A stretch of 64,000 nt of DNA from assembly GCA_949316495.1 (NCBI GenBank), contig OX439012.1, positions 29,098,935 through 29,162,934 of the forward strand. The letters run 5' to 3'. A program made the position numbers and the translations under genes. The notes beneath the pieces are model-generated. The model worked only from the letters and a program-made list of their open reading frames with translations. It was not told the origin of the DNA and ran no database searches. Shown here one piece after another: positions 11,440 through 23,900 of this stretch (positions are counted from its first letter, which is position 1; each line of letters starts with the position of its first letter). Source of the stretch: Amphiduros pacificus (lineage: Eukaryota > Annelida > Polychaeta > Phyllodocida > Hesionidae).

Positions 11440-13110
11440 CAATATGATCTTGCACATTTGTTCCATGTATTTTGGTGGGATTCCTTACCTTCTTTATGGA
11501 GAAATGAAGCCTTCTCATCACCGGATTGTATACTTCTCTATTTCTTATCGATGGCCGAGCCGTGGCAGTCAGAGCATTCATCCCACCAATCTACAAAAAT
11601 GCTTGGCTGTAAAGAGCTAAGATGCCAAGAGGCACAAGCATTTCAGTTTTGAGAAAGTTATAACAATACACTGCAGGACCACTTGGCCTGAGGGGTAAAA
11701 GAGAATTCAATATAAAGCAATTGACAAAGTCGGACAAGTGTATATTTGAAGAAAAGATTTATATATTTAAATGCTATATAATATTAAGCATTTGTTCTAT
11801 GTATTTTGGTGCGATTTCTTAACTTTTTTTTATACAGAAATGCATTATTGTCACCGGATTGTGAACTTCTTTCTTTCTTACCGATGAGCCGTGGTGGTCA
11901 AACCATTCATCCTGCCAATCTACAAAGATGTTCAAATAGTTGTGTAAAATAAAACTGATAAGAAAATCCACAAAATACTCGGCTGTGAAACGGCGAGAGG
12001 CACAAACACTTCAATTTTGACAAAGATATTTAATAGCATTGAACATAAAATAACAAAGCAGAGCAAATATAAAATAAATGAAAATTACTTGGTAGCTAGA
12101 ACAGAAAGTGAACATTTCTTTTTTATGAGCGAGTGACTGCAGGGATTTGTCTCAGATTTTAATATTAAATATTATATGATAACATGCAATTGTTCCATGT
12201 ATTTCTGTGCGCTTTCTTACCTTTTTATACAGAAATGCATTCTTGTCACTGGATTGTGAACTTCTTTCCCATCGATGGCCGAGTCGTGGTGGTCAAAACA
12301 TTCATCCCGCCAATCTACAAAGAAGTTCAAATAGTTGTGTTAAATAAAACTGATAAGAATATTGAAAAAGAAAATCCACAAAGTGAGAGGCACGGACATT
12401 TCAATTTTGACAAAGATATTTAATAGAATTGAAGACAAAATAACTAACAAAGCAGAGCAAATATAAAATAAATGAAAATTACTTGGTAGCTAGAGCAGAA
12501 AGTGAATATTATGAGCGACTGACTGCAGGGATTTGACTCGGAGTTTGATATTAAATAGTATATGATAATATGCAATTGTTTCATGTATTTTTGTGTGCTT
12601 TCTTACCTTTTTATACAGAAATGCATTCTAGTCACTGGATTGTGTACTTCTTTCTCTCTTATCAATGGCCGAGCCGTGGTGGTCAAAGCATTCATCCCGC
12701 CAATCTGCAAAGATGTTCAAATAGTTGTGTAAAATAAAACTGACAAGAATATTGAGAAATCCCACAAAATGTTTGGCTGTGAAAGTGAGAGGCCCGAACA
12801 TTTCAATTTTGACAAAGATATTTAATAGAATTGAAGACAAAATAACTAACAAAGCAGAGCAAATATAAAATAAATGAAAATTACTTGGTAGCTAGAACAG
12901 AAAGTGAATATTATGAGCGAATGACTGCAGGGATTTGACTCGGAGTTTGATATTAAATAGTATATGATAATATGCAATTGTTCCATGTATTTTGGTGCGA
13001 TTTCTTACCTTTTTTATACAGAAATGCATTCTTGTCCGCCGGATTGTGAACTTCTTTCTTATCGATGGCCAAGCCGTGGTGGTCAAAGCATTCATCCCGC
13101 CAATCTGCAA
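11440..13110 (-). repeat. Tandem exon-like cassettes, right arm
   Basis: Inverted counterpart of the 7250-9375 array, with copies near 13009-13104, 12617-12710, 12215-12315, 11835-11930 and 11480-11590. The outermost copy matches its partner in the left arm, while the inner ones are independently diverged and fewer, so array length has changed separately in the two arms. Confidence 0.65.
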
Positions 13111-14556
13111 AGATGTTCAAATAGTTGTGTAAAATAAAACTGATAGGAATTTTGAGAAATCCCACAAAATGCTCGGCCGTGAGAGGCACGAACATTTCAA
13201 TTTTGACGAATCAAAGATGTTCAAATAGTTGTGTAAAATAAAACTGACAAGAATATTGAAAATATTACACAAAATGCTCGGCCGTGAAACGGCGGGAGGC
13301 ACGAACATTTCAATGTTGACAAAGATGAAAAGAATCAAAAGATATGTCCGGCCACGAAGGCCCGCTTTGTTATTTCTTTCAAAATATTTAATTTTCACCG
13401 GGAACGGCTGCGTGGATCAGTCTCTTACTTCTACAGTCAATGCTATACATTCTTGCGCACAGTTTCCCGCTCTGATAAAGTATTTCTTACCATTATTTGA
13501 GACAATATAACCCCCGATGTCGTGTTCGTCTCCCGTGGCCTTCCTCGCTCGGTGAGCTCAAGATGGCGGTCCCGCAGATGCAGCCGCGGTCAATTTTGAA
13601 CAAATCGCCCCATAAAACGGCCAAAACATCATCGAAATTATTGAAAAATCTCAAAACATATACAAGATTAATTCTAGCAAAATATTCTGGTCGTGAACGC
13701 AAGAAAATAAACTACTTTTCATAATATTTTCTCTGTTTTGCCGTTCTCGAGTTGCGGAAATCTTCCCGGATCTTCTCGAACGTTCCCGAACACGTCTGCT
13801 GTTCGTCGGGGCGAACAAGACGAGAGCCGATGATTTCTGTCACTCCGAAAAAGGTTGGTACACTGAATTTCTGTCACTTATAATCATTGTTACACTGAAT
13901 TTCTGTCACCTAGAATTACTGTCACTTTGAATGTGTGTCACTTTGAATTCATCATCAATGTTGATGACCAGAATTTGTCACTTAGAAAATGATCTGTGTC
14001 ACCCAGAAATCTTCTTGTCCACAGCCTTTTGTCACCATGAAATTATTTTGCCCATCAATTTTTCCACATTTCACATACCTAATGTCACTCTGAATGTAAA
14101 AAAAAATGCAATATTTTGTCACCCAGACAGACACAAATGATCCAGTTGTGCCTGGATGTTCAATTTGGACATCCAACCAGCTGCATTCAACTCACACTGC
14201 CATTGACATTGTGCTGTGTCATGCTGCATCACAGGACTCAGGTAGAAACCAAAAATAAAAAAGACATACTTATTTTTTTTATATGTTCACATCTCCTCCA
14301 TGTTGGCCATCACTTTGGCCATCAATTTGATGTATCACACATCCGTGTAGCTCCAATAGAACTAATTTGAAGTAGGTTTGTATGGATGTTCATGGAGCCT
14401 GAGTTTTGAGAGGCATTGCAAAATTGGATTTTCAGCTCAGATCACAGCCTGGCACCATTGGCATGGCAACCTACCACTGTGACATCATCACTTTTCATTT
14501 TTGACCAATCAGATTGGACCTTCTGGTAAGTTCTAGATGGTTCCATCCAAAGTGTT

Positions 14557-14563
14557 TATAAGG
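14557..14563 (+). promoter_or_regulatory. TATA box of a putative outward promoter, right arm
   Basis: GTTTATAAGG is followed by a G/C-richer leader and, at 14722-14727, by the donor GTGAGA after GGAAGGCAAG. TATA, leader of about 130 bases and donor look like a core promoter and first exon transcribing away from the palindrome centre. No long open frame follows, so the product could be non-coding. This is inference from consensus signals only. Confidence 0.4.
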
Positions 14564-14754
14564 AGCTCCCCACAGGAAAATTGTCAGTCTGCTGCTTGAC
14601 TCCAGAAGAAACACACCTCTCTCCAAGGAAGGCCTCCATGCCAGAAGGACCAAGGCTTTGCTGAGAAGGGGAAAATCTCTGAGAGGGGAAGGCTTGGAAG
14701 CTGGATCACAAGGAAGGCAAGGTGAGAAGGGCCTCCATGGAGAAAGTTTTCAGA

Positions 14755-14990
14755 AATTTTCTAAGTCCATTTTTTTTCAGGACTTAGAAAATTTTTCAGA
14801 TTTTTATTTTTTCTGGGACTTAGAAAATTTTTCAGATTTTAATTTTTTGGGACTTAGAAAATTTTTCAGATTTTTATTTTTTCAGGACTTAGAAATTTTT
14901 TCTGATTTTTATTTTTTTGAGGACTTAGAAAATTTTCTGAATATTTTTTGGAGACTTAGAAAATTTTCAATTTTCAAAATGTGCTAATTT
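14755..14990. repeat. A/T-rich 36-40-bp tandem repeat, right arm (6 units)
   Basis: Mirror of the 5403-5600 array with one additional unit. Each unit contains GGACTTAGAAAATTTT. The copy-number difference is the clearest difference I see between the outer arms. Confidence 0.85.
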
Positions 14991-15884
14991 GCTTAATTTT
15001 TCTTGTAGGACATTTTCGATGGCATTTTTGAGTTTTTCATACCAAATATTACATTTATGAACATTATTTGAAAATTGTTACAAAAAAGTCGGCCATCTTG
15101 AAAAAATGGCGGCCATCTTGAATTTTTCATGTAGCATATCAAAAGTTTCGCGTCGGCTTGTAGAGTGAGAATCTGGCATTCATTTTCAGTTTTGGGGCCC
15201 CCTAAGGGGTATTTCACCCCAATTAAGGGGGGAAATTATCCATTTTTACTTTATTGTAAACTGTATATTGAAATCTTGGTATTGACATGTAGAAGGATAA
15301 TATGTAATTCTTTTGTAGATTTGTGGCCCCACAAGGGGTGAAATTCTCCCAAAAGAAGTGTTTTTTACTTAATTTGTATGCAGTATATAACAAATCTGTA
15401 TTGACCTGTGGATTGATGATATGTTATCCATCTTCAGATTTGTGGTCCCATAAGGGAGACAACCTCAGTTGAATGATGTTTTAATAGTCATTTGAACTCA
15501 TTTCAGGTTTCATGGATTTCTAGATTCACATCGATCCCAATGGAGATCTGCGATTGAAGACAAGCCTTCCAAATGTGAGTACAATGCATGTTACACACTT
15601 TTTACTAGAGTGACACACTATACACCCTTTCCACACTGGGCATGCAATTGGACTGTATGGCTCGAGATTGGTCTGATGTTGGATCTCTGCCCTACAGCTC
15701 CCTTGCATGAATCAGATGTAACAGAAAGGTACATGTTATGATGTAAAGAAGTGAGATGGCAACAAAGGCCTGTCTAGTCTACTTGCTATCTCACTCACTG
15801 AATTTGAGATTGTTAGGATTGCATGTTTAGTGATTATTGTATAGGATGTCTTTTTGTTACCTAAACCTGGCATGATGATTTTGA

Positions 15885-16290
15885 CAAAGTGTGGAAGTAG
15901 GGGCTGCTTGCCTGAAAGATATGGCCTCTCGGTCGTGTGGTCCACTCCAGTGTCTGCGATTCGATCTCTTCGCATTCACGTCCCTCCAAGGTTCTGGCAG
16001 CTCTGCTGCTTGCCTTGGCCCGCTCATGTCCGCAGGTGTGTCTCTCCATGCGAATGGTAAAAGGAGGATAGTGAGTTTTGTACATGAGGAAGCAATGCGA
16101 TGTTCGCAGGGGAGGCGAGCTTTGATGTATTGCTGAGTGTACTTTACTCATCGCCCACATCCTCTGGGGTTGTGTTGATGGCAAAGTTCCGACTCGCCAA
16201 TCCCACCATGAGGTTATCGGGAGAGATTTCATCGTCAGGTCCATGAGCTAGGGTGTGGGGAGTTACCGGCTTTGGCAGTCACACAATTAT
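15885..16290. repeat. Shared segment of about 330 bp, right-arm copy
   Basis: Inverted counterpart of 4105-4510, in the same orientation as the five copies in the 20987-25950 array. The arm copies differ from the array copies by scattered substitutions and small indels, whereas the array copies are nearly identical to each other. The array was therefore amplified after it split from the arm sequence. Confidence 0.8.
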
Positions 16291-16889
16291 CATATGTCAA
16301 AAGTAATCCTTGTGCTTGGTGAATGCAAATAAGTCATTCAGTCTTTTTGTCAGGTATGAATTGCTTATTCACTTGATTCAAGAAAGTTTTTATAGAATAT
16401 GGTTTTTACATGTGTTGAATTGAATCAATCTCTAGTTTAGGATATGATTGGGTGATGAAACATTATCTCACTGCAATGATATTTTTGTTGACTACTGAAA
16501 ATTATTCAGAAAGTATTTTCTTTTGTGAAAATGTGTAGTTTTTGTGGACTTAGACTTTTTTTTAGTTTTTGTGGACTTAGAAATATTTTCAGAAAATGTG
16601 TAGTTTTTGTGGACAACCCAACAGTTGCTAAATCATTCTTCCCTGACCCATGGGTTGCCAATGAAAATGAAACACATCAGTCTGATACAGTTTACTCATC
16701 ATCCACACAACCATGCTTTGAGAGGTAAGGGTGGGTGAATATTGTGTTGTGACAGTCAGTTAGCTTGACAGAATCATCTTATCATGCTTACCAAGCAAGT
16801 GAGAATGAATGATAGCTCTCTCTTCTCTCTCTCTCTAATGGGCAATCAGACAGTATCTTGTTTGATATGAGATGCATTCATCATGCCTT

Positions 16890-17930
16890 GCTATTCAGAC
16901 TGAATAAAGTGGGAGTATGATAGTCATGCAGTACGAGAGAGCTATGTATATATATGTGAGACCTGATGAAATTGAATATCACACCAGTTTCATCCCAAAC
17001 ATTTTCCAGCCCTGCCTACAAGAGTTGGGCTCAGCAAAGTGGGAGATTGGCAGTTGGGTAGTATAATAGAATTGTGATATGTGTTCTTGAGACTTGATGA
17101 AATGCAAAAACACCAGTCAGATCTCCATTTCTATTCTCAAGCCTTGCAGCCAAAAGTCTGATCTTCAATTTTATTTTCCTACATTGCAGCCAGCAGTTGG
17201 GCTCAACAAAGTTGAAACCTAGCAGTCAGGTAGTATGATAGAGTTGTGACACAGGTTATTGAGACTTGGTGAAATGTAAAAAACACCAATGTACGATAGA
17301 GCTGTTCTCTTGAGACTTGATGAAATTGAATATCACACCAGTCTCACCCTACACATTCTTTTATTTTCCAGCCTTGCAGACAGAGTTGGGCTCTCAACAA
17401 AGTGGTAGCTTGACAGTCAGGTTGTATGATAGAGCTGTGGTATGTTCTCTTGAGATGTGATGAAAGTGAATATCACACCAGTCTCATCCCACACATTTTT
17501 ATTTTCCAGTCTTGCAGACAGAGTTGGGAGCTTGCAGTCAGGTAGTATGATAGAGCTGTGGCATGTTCTCTTGAGACTTGATGAAATGCAAAGTCTGATC
17601 TTCATTTTTATTTTACAGCCTTGTAGATAGAGTTGGACTCAACAAAATGGGAGCTTGCAGTCAGGTTGTATGATAGAGCTGTGACATGTTCTCTTTAGAT
17701 TTGATGAAATTGAATATCACACCAGTCTCACCCTACACATTTTTTGTTTTCCAGCCTTGCTGACAGAGTTGGGAGCTTGCAGTCAGGCAGTATGATAGAG
17801 CTGTGACATGTTCTCTTGAGACTTGATGAAATGTAAAAATACCAGTCTTACCTTCATATTTATTTTACAATCTTGCAGATAAAAGTCGGATACCACAAAG
17901 TGGGAGCTTGGCAGTCGGACAGAATGACAT
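16890..17930. repeat. Array of about 110-130-bp degenerate cassettes, right arm
   Basis: This is the inverted copy of the array at 2480-3470. On the plus strand each unit reads TTTATTTTCCAG then a core with CTTGCAGACAGAGTTGGG, and continues to a TTGAGACTTGATGAAAT block. Upstream, at 16728, the segment ends with GAG followed by GTAAGG, a good splice donor, so a spliced outward transcript that picks up one or more cassettes is possible. Confidence 0.7.
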
Positions 17931-18311
17931 AGCTGATGAATCACACCAGTCTCATCTCATCTGGCAGCCCACCTTGCTTTGACAATGAGACAGCTTGGGA
18001 GAATTGGGAGAATTGTTCTACGTCCTCAGTCTGTGCTTCACATCAAGTACAACCCACTTGTGCAGGAATGATAGTCATGCACCATGGAAAGATGTATGGA
18101 ACATGTTCATTCTTGGTTTCACATTAGCAAATTTTATTAGCGACCACAAAAAATGATACCTATGAAAATCCAATTTTGCACTAAGGTTCATAATGTTTCA
18201 TATGTTGTTCATACTGTCTTGTTTTCACATTAGCAAATTTGATAAGAGACCACAAAAATGATACCCATGAAAAACCAATTTTGCACTAAGGTTCATAATG
18301 TTTCATATGTG

Positions 18312-18444
18312 GTTGCTTTTACAGATAAAGCCAGTCTACAACAGGCACAACGGAGAGACCATCCCTTTTGGTTCCTGAGATTGGGAAGCAGGAGTCCTAC
18401 AGACAGTCAAGACCAAGGGGAGAGAAAGATCCACGTCTATCAGG
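18312..18444 (+). other. Exon-like segment with splice signals, right arm
   Basis: A pyrimidine-rich GTTGCTTTTACAG acceptor precedes a segment that stays open in one frame (reading DKASLQQAQRRDHPFWFL at its start) and ends CAG followed by GTAGGA. It could be an exon of the outward transcript that starts near 14.58 kb. The same segment lies inverted in the left arm near 1946-2080. Product unknown. Confidence 0.3.
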
Positions 18445-20556
18445 TAGGAAATATTTATTTCAGGTTGAGTGTGATTTTGGTTTGACACTGAGATTAGACA
18501 CATGAGTTCCCCTGTGGGTTCGGGGCAAAAGAATAGGCCCACTGTATCCCCTGCATGTTGTAAGAGGCTAACTAATAGGGGGTTGTATCTGCTTCTGTCA
18601 CAGAGCAACTGAAAGACCCCATATGTATATGGACTCTCAACCTTGGACATTGTCCTTCTTTAGTTCCAATAGGTAAGTTCAGGTTTTTCTTTTTGTTTTG
18701 TCACCAAATGACAAAGGCTGGTGAATGTGATTCTAAGCCTTATTCAATCAATTGACACATGAGCATGATGAAGGGAGATGCTTTCATCCGATACTCTTTC
18801 TAAGATACGGACATGTAGGGAAGATATGGAAATGTCGGGAAGATATGGGTATTTAGGAAAGATATGGACATGTAGGGATCACTCACTGATAACTTGACAA
18901 AGTTTTAAAGCATGAGTGGTGATACTAATGCGACAGGACTGTTGTAAGGTTGAATGTGTGCCTTCACATGAAACATGATATGGCAGGGACATGTAGGGAA
19001 TAGGCGATCATTCACTGACAACTTGACAAATTTTTAAAGCATGAGTGGTGATACTAATGTGACAGGATTGTTGTAAGGTTGAATGTGTGCCTTCACATGA
19101 AACATGATATGACAGGGACATGTAGGGAATAGAAGTAGGGACATGAAGGTGAGATACAGTAGAATATAATCTATTCATCCTTGAGTTGAAATTGATATGA
19201 TGTACTAATGTTGCTTGCATATTGTAGGGTTGAATGTGTGTTTTGTATGAACGGTGACATAGGGTCATGTAGGGAAGACTCTTGAGCTCACTGCAGGGAG
19301 TTCAAGTGTGGCCAAGCAAGCATTGTAGACGGACGGTGTTAGGCACATGTAGGGAAGACAAAATTTATAATGCTTGCTTGGTGCAAATCAAATACTGTGA
19401 CATTTAGGGCCATGTAGGGAAAAAGACACATGACAGAGCATGATAGAATTGATGTACACATTTTTCTTTAACTTGTAGGATCATGGAGAATGGATGGGCA
19501 CATGGGACCACAGTGAAATTGTTGAATGTATCTTTGTTTCCATGTCTTTTTATATTTGTATTTCTTTTCATCTATAATTTGATTATATGTTGTTGACAAA
19601 TATCATTTGCCTTGCAGCTCTATTAACAAATTATTTTGAAGATTTTTTAGACAGGTTTACAGGTTGAGGTGTGCGAAACCATCCCTTGGTGGATTTGCCT
19701 TGCAGCTCTATTAACAAATTATCTTGAAGATTTTTTAGACAGGTTTACAGGTTGAGGTGTGTGAAACCATCCCTTGGTGGACGAAAAAAATGGTTCAAGT
19801 CATCCTTGAAGAGGAAAAATTCATCGTCCTCACCAAGAAATGAGGAGTGGCTGACGAATGTGTTTTGCTGACTGGTAAGGAGAGTTTTCTCATGGGGAAG
19901 GGGAATATTATATTATATCTCAAACTCTTTCTACAAATCTTTTCAACTAGGGTGCTTATGTATTATATGATTACTAAACGGAATTGGGACAATTTTATTT
20001 TATTTTGGCAGTGCATTTTACATTTAGTTGTGTAGGGACCCTCTGTAAAATCCCGCGAGGGTGGAGGGACCCTCTTCACTTCATCTATTTTACCTTAGTT
20101 CTTCCCGGTGGCCGGCTGGGTCTATCTATCTTTATTTCAATTTTGAAATTTTATTTTGACAATCTTTATGTGTGGCATCAACTGGTGCAAAGAGAAGTGA
20201 GGTGCACGATGACGCACCCCTCGGGCTGACGAGTGTGTTTTGCTGACTGGTAAGGAGAGTTTTCTCATGGGGAAGGGGATTATTATATTATATCTCAAAC
20301 TCTTTCTACAAATCTTTTCAACTAGGGTGCTTATGTATTATATGATTACTAAACGGAATTGGGACAATTTTATTTTATTTTGGCAGTGCATTTTACATTT
20401 AGTTGTGTAGGGACCCTCTGTAAAATCCCGCGAGGGTGGAGGGACCCTCTTCACTTCATCTATTTTACCTTAGTTCTTCCCGGTGGCCGGCTGGGTCTAT
20501 CTATCTTTATTTCAATTTTGAAATTTTATTTTGACAATCTTTATGTGTGGCATCAA

Positions 20557-20986
20557 TTGATGCACATCAGACATTTTGAAAGGCAGATGTTTTGGTCAAG
20601 CATAATCATTCTTACTCTGCCATTGAATTTAGTGTCTAAATTACAAGAGAACTTTTGTCAAGTCATGGGATGGCAATGGTTGGAGGAAACTGTACAGGAG
20701 GTCACTAGACTGTGAACAAGGATTGAATATTAAATTTACGTGTCTTATAATGGCTATGTGGAAACCTAACGGTGCCAACGAAGCATAGAAATTATAAGGC
20801 TTTCTCCTTTTTCACAATCCAGTATCTGAACCTCTGCACCCTGTCATGTTGCCTAATTTGAAGACTAATGCCATCTCAACACTTGACAAGGTTTACCATT
20901 TTTGTCAAAAATATATCTAGTGTGTAAGTGAACGATAAGGTTTTTTATTTAAGTTTTTGTGGAAAGATTAAGGAATCCAAGCCTTT
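20557..20986. other. Unique spacer between palindrome and array
   Basis: After the last copy of the arm-end repeat the sequence becomes unique. A short open stretch runs to 20715, but it begins inside the repeat and shows no recognisable domain. I see no gene here. Confidence 0.4.
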
Positions 20987-23900
20987 TTTCAGATTTTTTT
21001 ACCAATCTCTTGAGATTGTGTGCGCTTGATGCCCACTGGCATTCGGTCAGTCAGGAGGAAAGGGTATCTAATTTTTTTTTGTAGCAAGTATTTTTTTGTG
21101 TGCGCTATGATACCCTACTGACATTCGGTCAGTCAGGAGGAAAGGGGTGTCCACAAAGATCATGTGGGGCTGCTTGCCTGAAAGACATGGCCTCTCGGTC
21201 GTGTGGTCCACATCAGTGTTTGCGATTCGATCTCTTTGCATTCACATCCCCTCCAAGGTTCTGGTAGCTTTGCTGCTTGCCTAGGTCCGCTCATGTCCGC
21301 AGATGTGTCTCTCCATGCGAATGGTAAAGGGGATAGTGGGTTCGCCCACATCCCTGGGGTTATGCTGATGGCAAGGTTCCGATGCGCTAATCCCACCAGG
21401 AGGTTATCGGGAGAGATTTCATCGTCAGGTCCATGAGCTAGGGTGTGGGGAGTTACCGGCATTGGCAGTCACACAACTTAATAAAAATCTTTGTGTTTGG
21501 TAACTTGTGCGCTATGATGCCCACTGGCATTCGGTCAGTCAGGAGGAAGAGGGTGTCACATTGATTTCAACTCTCATTAGCCTCTGATGCCTGTGAGTGG
21601 ATAGAGGACCCTCTTGAAGCTCACAGTCCTGCCAAGTTAGTGGAGTTGTCTTCAATGCAAAGACTGTGTGCGCTTGATGCCCTACTGGCATTCGGTCAGT
21701 CAGGAGGAAAGGGGTGTCATTTTTGTTTTCAGATTTTTTACCAATCTCTTGAGATTGTGTGCGCTTGATGCCCACTGGCATTCGGTCAGTCAGGAGGAAA
21801 GGGTATCTAATTTTTTTTTGTAGCAAGTATTTTTTTGTGTGCGCTATGATACCCTACTGACATTCGGTCAGTCAGGAGGAAAGGGGTGTCCACAAAGATC
21901 ATGTGGGGCTGCTTGCCTGAAAGACATGGCCTCTCGGTCGTGTGGTCCACATCAGTGTTTGCGATTCGATCTCTTTGCATTCACATCCCCTCCAAGGTTC
22001 TGGTAGCTTTGCTGCTTGCCTAGGTCCGCTCATGTCCGCAGATGTGTCTCTCCATGCGAATGGTAAAGGGGATAGTGGGTTCGCCCACATCCCTGGGGTT
22101 ATGCTGATGGCAAGGTTCCGATGCGCTAATCCCACCAGGAGGTTATCGGGAGAGATTTCATCGTCAGGTCCATGAGCTAGGGTGTGGGGAGTTACCGGCA
22201 TTGGCAGTCACACAACTTAATAAAAATCTTTGTGTTTGGTAACTTGTGCGCTATGATGCCCACTGGCATTCGGTCAGTCAGGAGGAAGAGGGTGTCACAT
22301 TGATTTCAACTCTCATTAGCCTCTGATGCCTGTGAGTGGATAGAGGACCCTCTTGAAGCTCACAGTCCTGCCAAGTTAGTGGAGTTGTCTTCAATGCAAA
22401 GACTGTGTGCGCTTGATGCCCTACTGGCATTCGGTCAGTCAGGAGGAAAGGGGTGTCATTTTTGTTTTCAGATTTTTTACCAATCTCTTGAGATTGTGTG
22501 CGCTTGATGCCCACTGGCATTCGGTCAGTCAGGAGGAAAGGGTATCTAATTTTTTTTTGTAGCAAGTATTTTTTTGTGTGCGCTATGATACCCTACTGAC
22601 ATTCGGTCAGTCAGGAGGAAAGGGGTGTCCACAAAGATCATGTGGGGCTGCTTGCCTGAAAGACATGGCCTCTCGGTCGTGTGGTCCACATCAGTGTTTG
22701 CGATTCGATCTCTTTGCATTCACATCCCCTCCAAGGTTCTGGTAGCTTTGCTGCTTGCCTAGGTCCGCTCATGTCCGCAGATGTGTCTCTCCATGCGAAT
22801 GGTAAAGGGGATAGTGGGTTCGCCCACATCCCTGGGGTTATGCTGATGGCAAGGTTCCGATGCGCTAATCCCACCAGGAGGTTATCGGGAGAGATTTCAT
22901 CGTCAGGTCCATGAGCTAGGGTGTGGGGAGTTACCGGCATTGGCAGTCACACAACTTAATAAAAATCTTTGTGTTTGGTAACTTGTGCGCTATGATGCCC
23001 ACTGGCATTCGGTCAGTCAGGAGGAAGAGGGTGTCACATTGATTTCAACTCTCATTAGCCTCTGATGCCTGTGAGTGGATAGAGGACCCTCTTGAAGCTC
23101 ACAGTCCTGCCAAGTTAGTGGAGTTGTCTTCAATGCAAAGACTGTGTGCGCTTGATGCCCTACTGGCATTCGGTCAGTCAGGAGGAAAGGGGTGTCATTT
23201 TTGTTTTCAGATTTTTTATCAATCTCTTGAGATTGTGTGCGCTTGATGCCCACTGGCATTCGGTCAGTCAGGAGGAAAGGGTATCTAATTTTTTTTTGTA
23301 GCAAGTATTTTTTTGTGTGCGCTATGATACCCTACTGACATTCGGTCAGTCAGGAGGAAAGGGGTGTCCACAAAGATCATGTGGGGCTGCTTGCCTGAAA
23401 GACATGGCCTCTCGGTCGTGTGGTCCACATCAGTGTTTGCGATTCGATCTCTTTGCATTCACATCCCCTCCAAGGTTCTGGTAGCTTTGCTGCTTGCCTA
23501 GGTCCGCTCATGTCCGCAGATGTGTCTCTCCATGCGAATGGTAAAGGGGATAGTGGGTTCGCCCACATCCCTGGGGTTATGCTGATGGCAAGGTTCCGAT
23601 GCGCTAATCCCACCAGGAGGTTATCGGGAGAGATTTCATCGTCAGGTCCATGAGCTAGGGTGTGGGGAGTTACCGGCATTGGCAGTCACACAACTTAATA
23701 AAAATCTTTGTGTTTGGTAACTTGTGCGCTATGATGCCCACTGGCATTCGGTCAGTCAGGAGGAAGAGGGTGTCACATTGATTTCAACTCTCATTAGCCT
23801 CTGATGCCTGTGAGTGGATAGAGGACCCTCTTGAAGCTCACAGTCCTGCCAAGTTAGTGGAGTTGTCTTCAATGCAAAGACTGTGTGCGCTTGATGCCCT

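Larger units (their letters stand above)
1..20389. repeat. Giant inverted repeat (palindrome), about 2 x 10 kb
   Basis: Base 1 pairs with base 20389 and the match runs inward. Paired positions sum to 20390 in the outer part and 20354 further in, the step being one 36-bp tandem unit in the 5.4-5.6 kb / 14.7-15.0 kb A/T-rich tract. The outer arms (1-7570 and 12784-20389) look almost identical wherever I compared them. The inner parts carry the same repeated cassette but with diverged copies. A further short inverted match of about 100 bp lies at 9830-9930 versus 10835-10935, and the centre between is unique. The left arm reaches the window edge, so its true length is unknown. Long arms with internal tandem arrays recall foldback transposons, but no transposase is visible. 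The inverted repeat of a large DNA virus, a segmental inverted duplication, or an assembly fold-back are alternatives. Confidence 0.93.

Noticed and set aside
1-20389. Assembly fold-back artefact as the sole explanation of the palindrome
   Set aside because: Not excluded, but the diverged inner zones, the unique centre and the one-unit difference between arms fit two real arms better.
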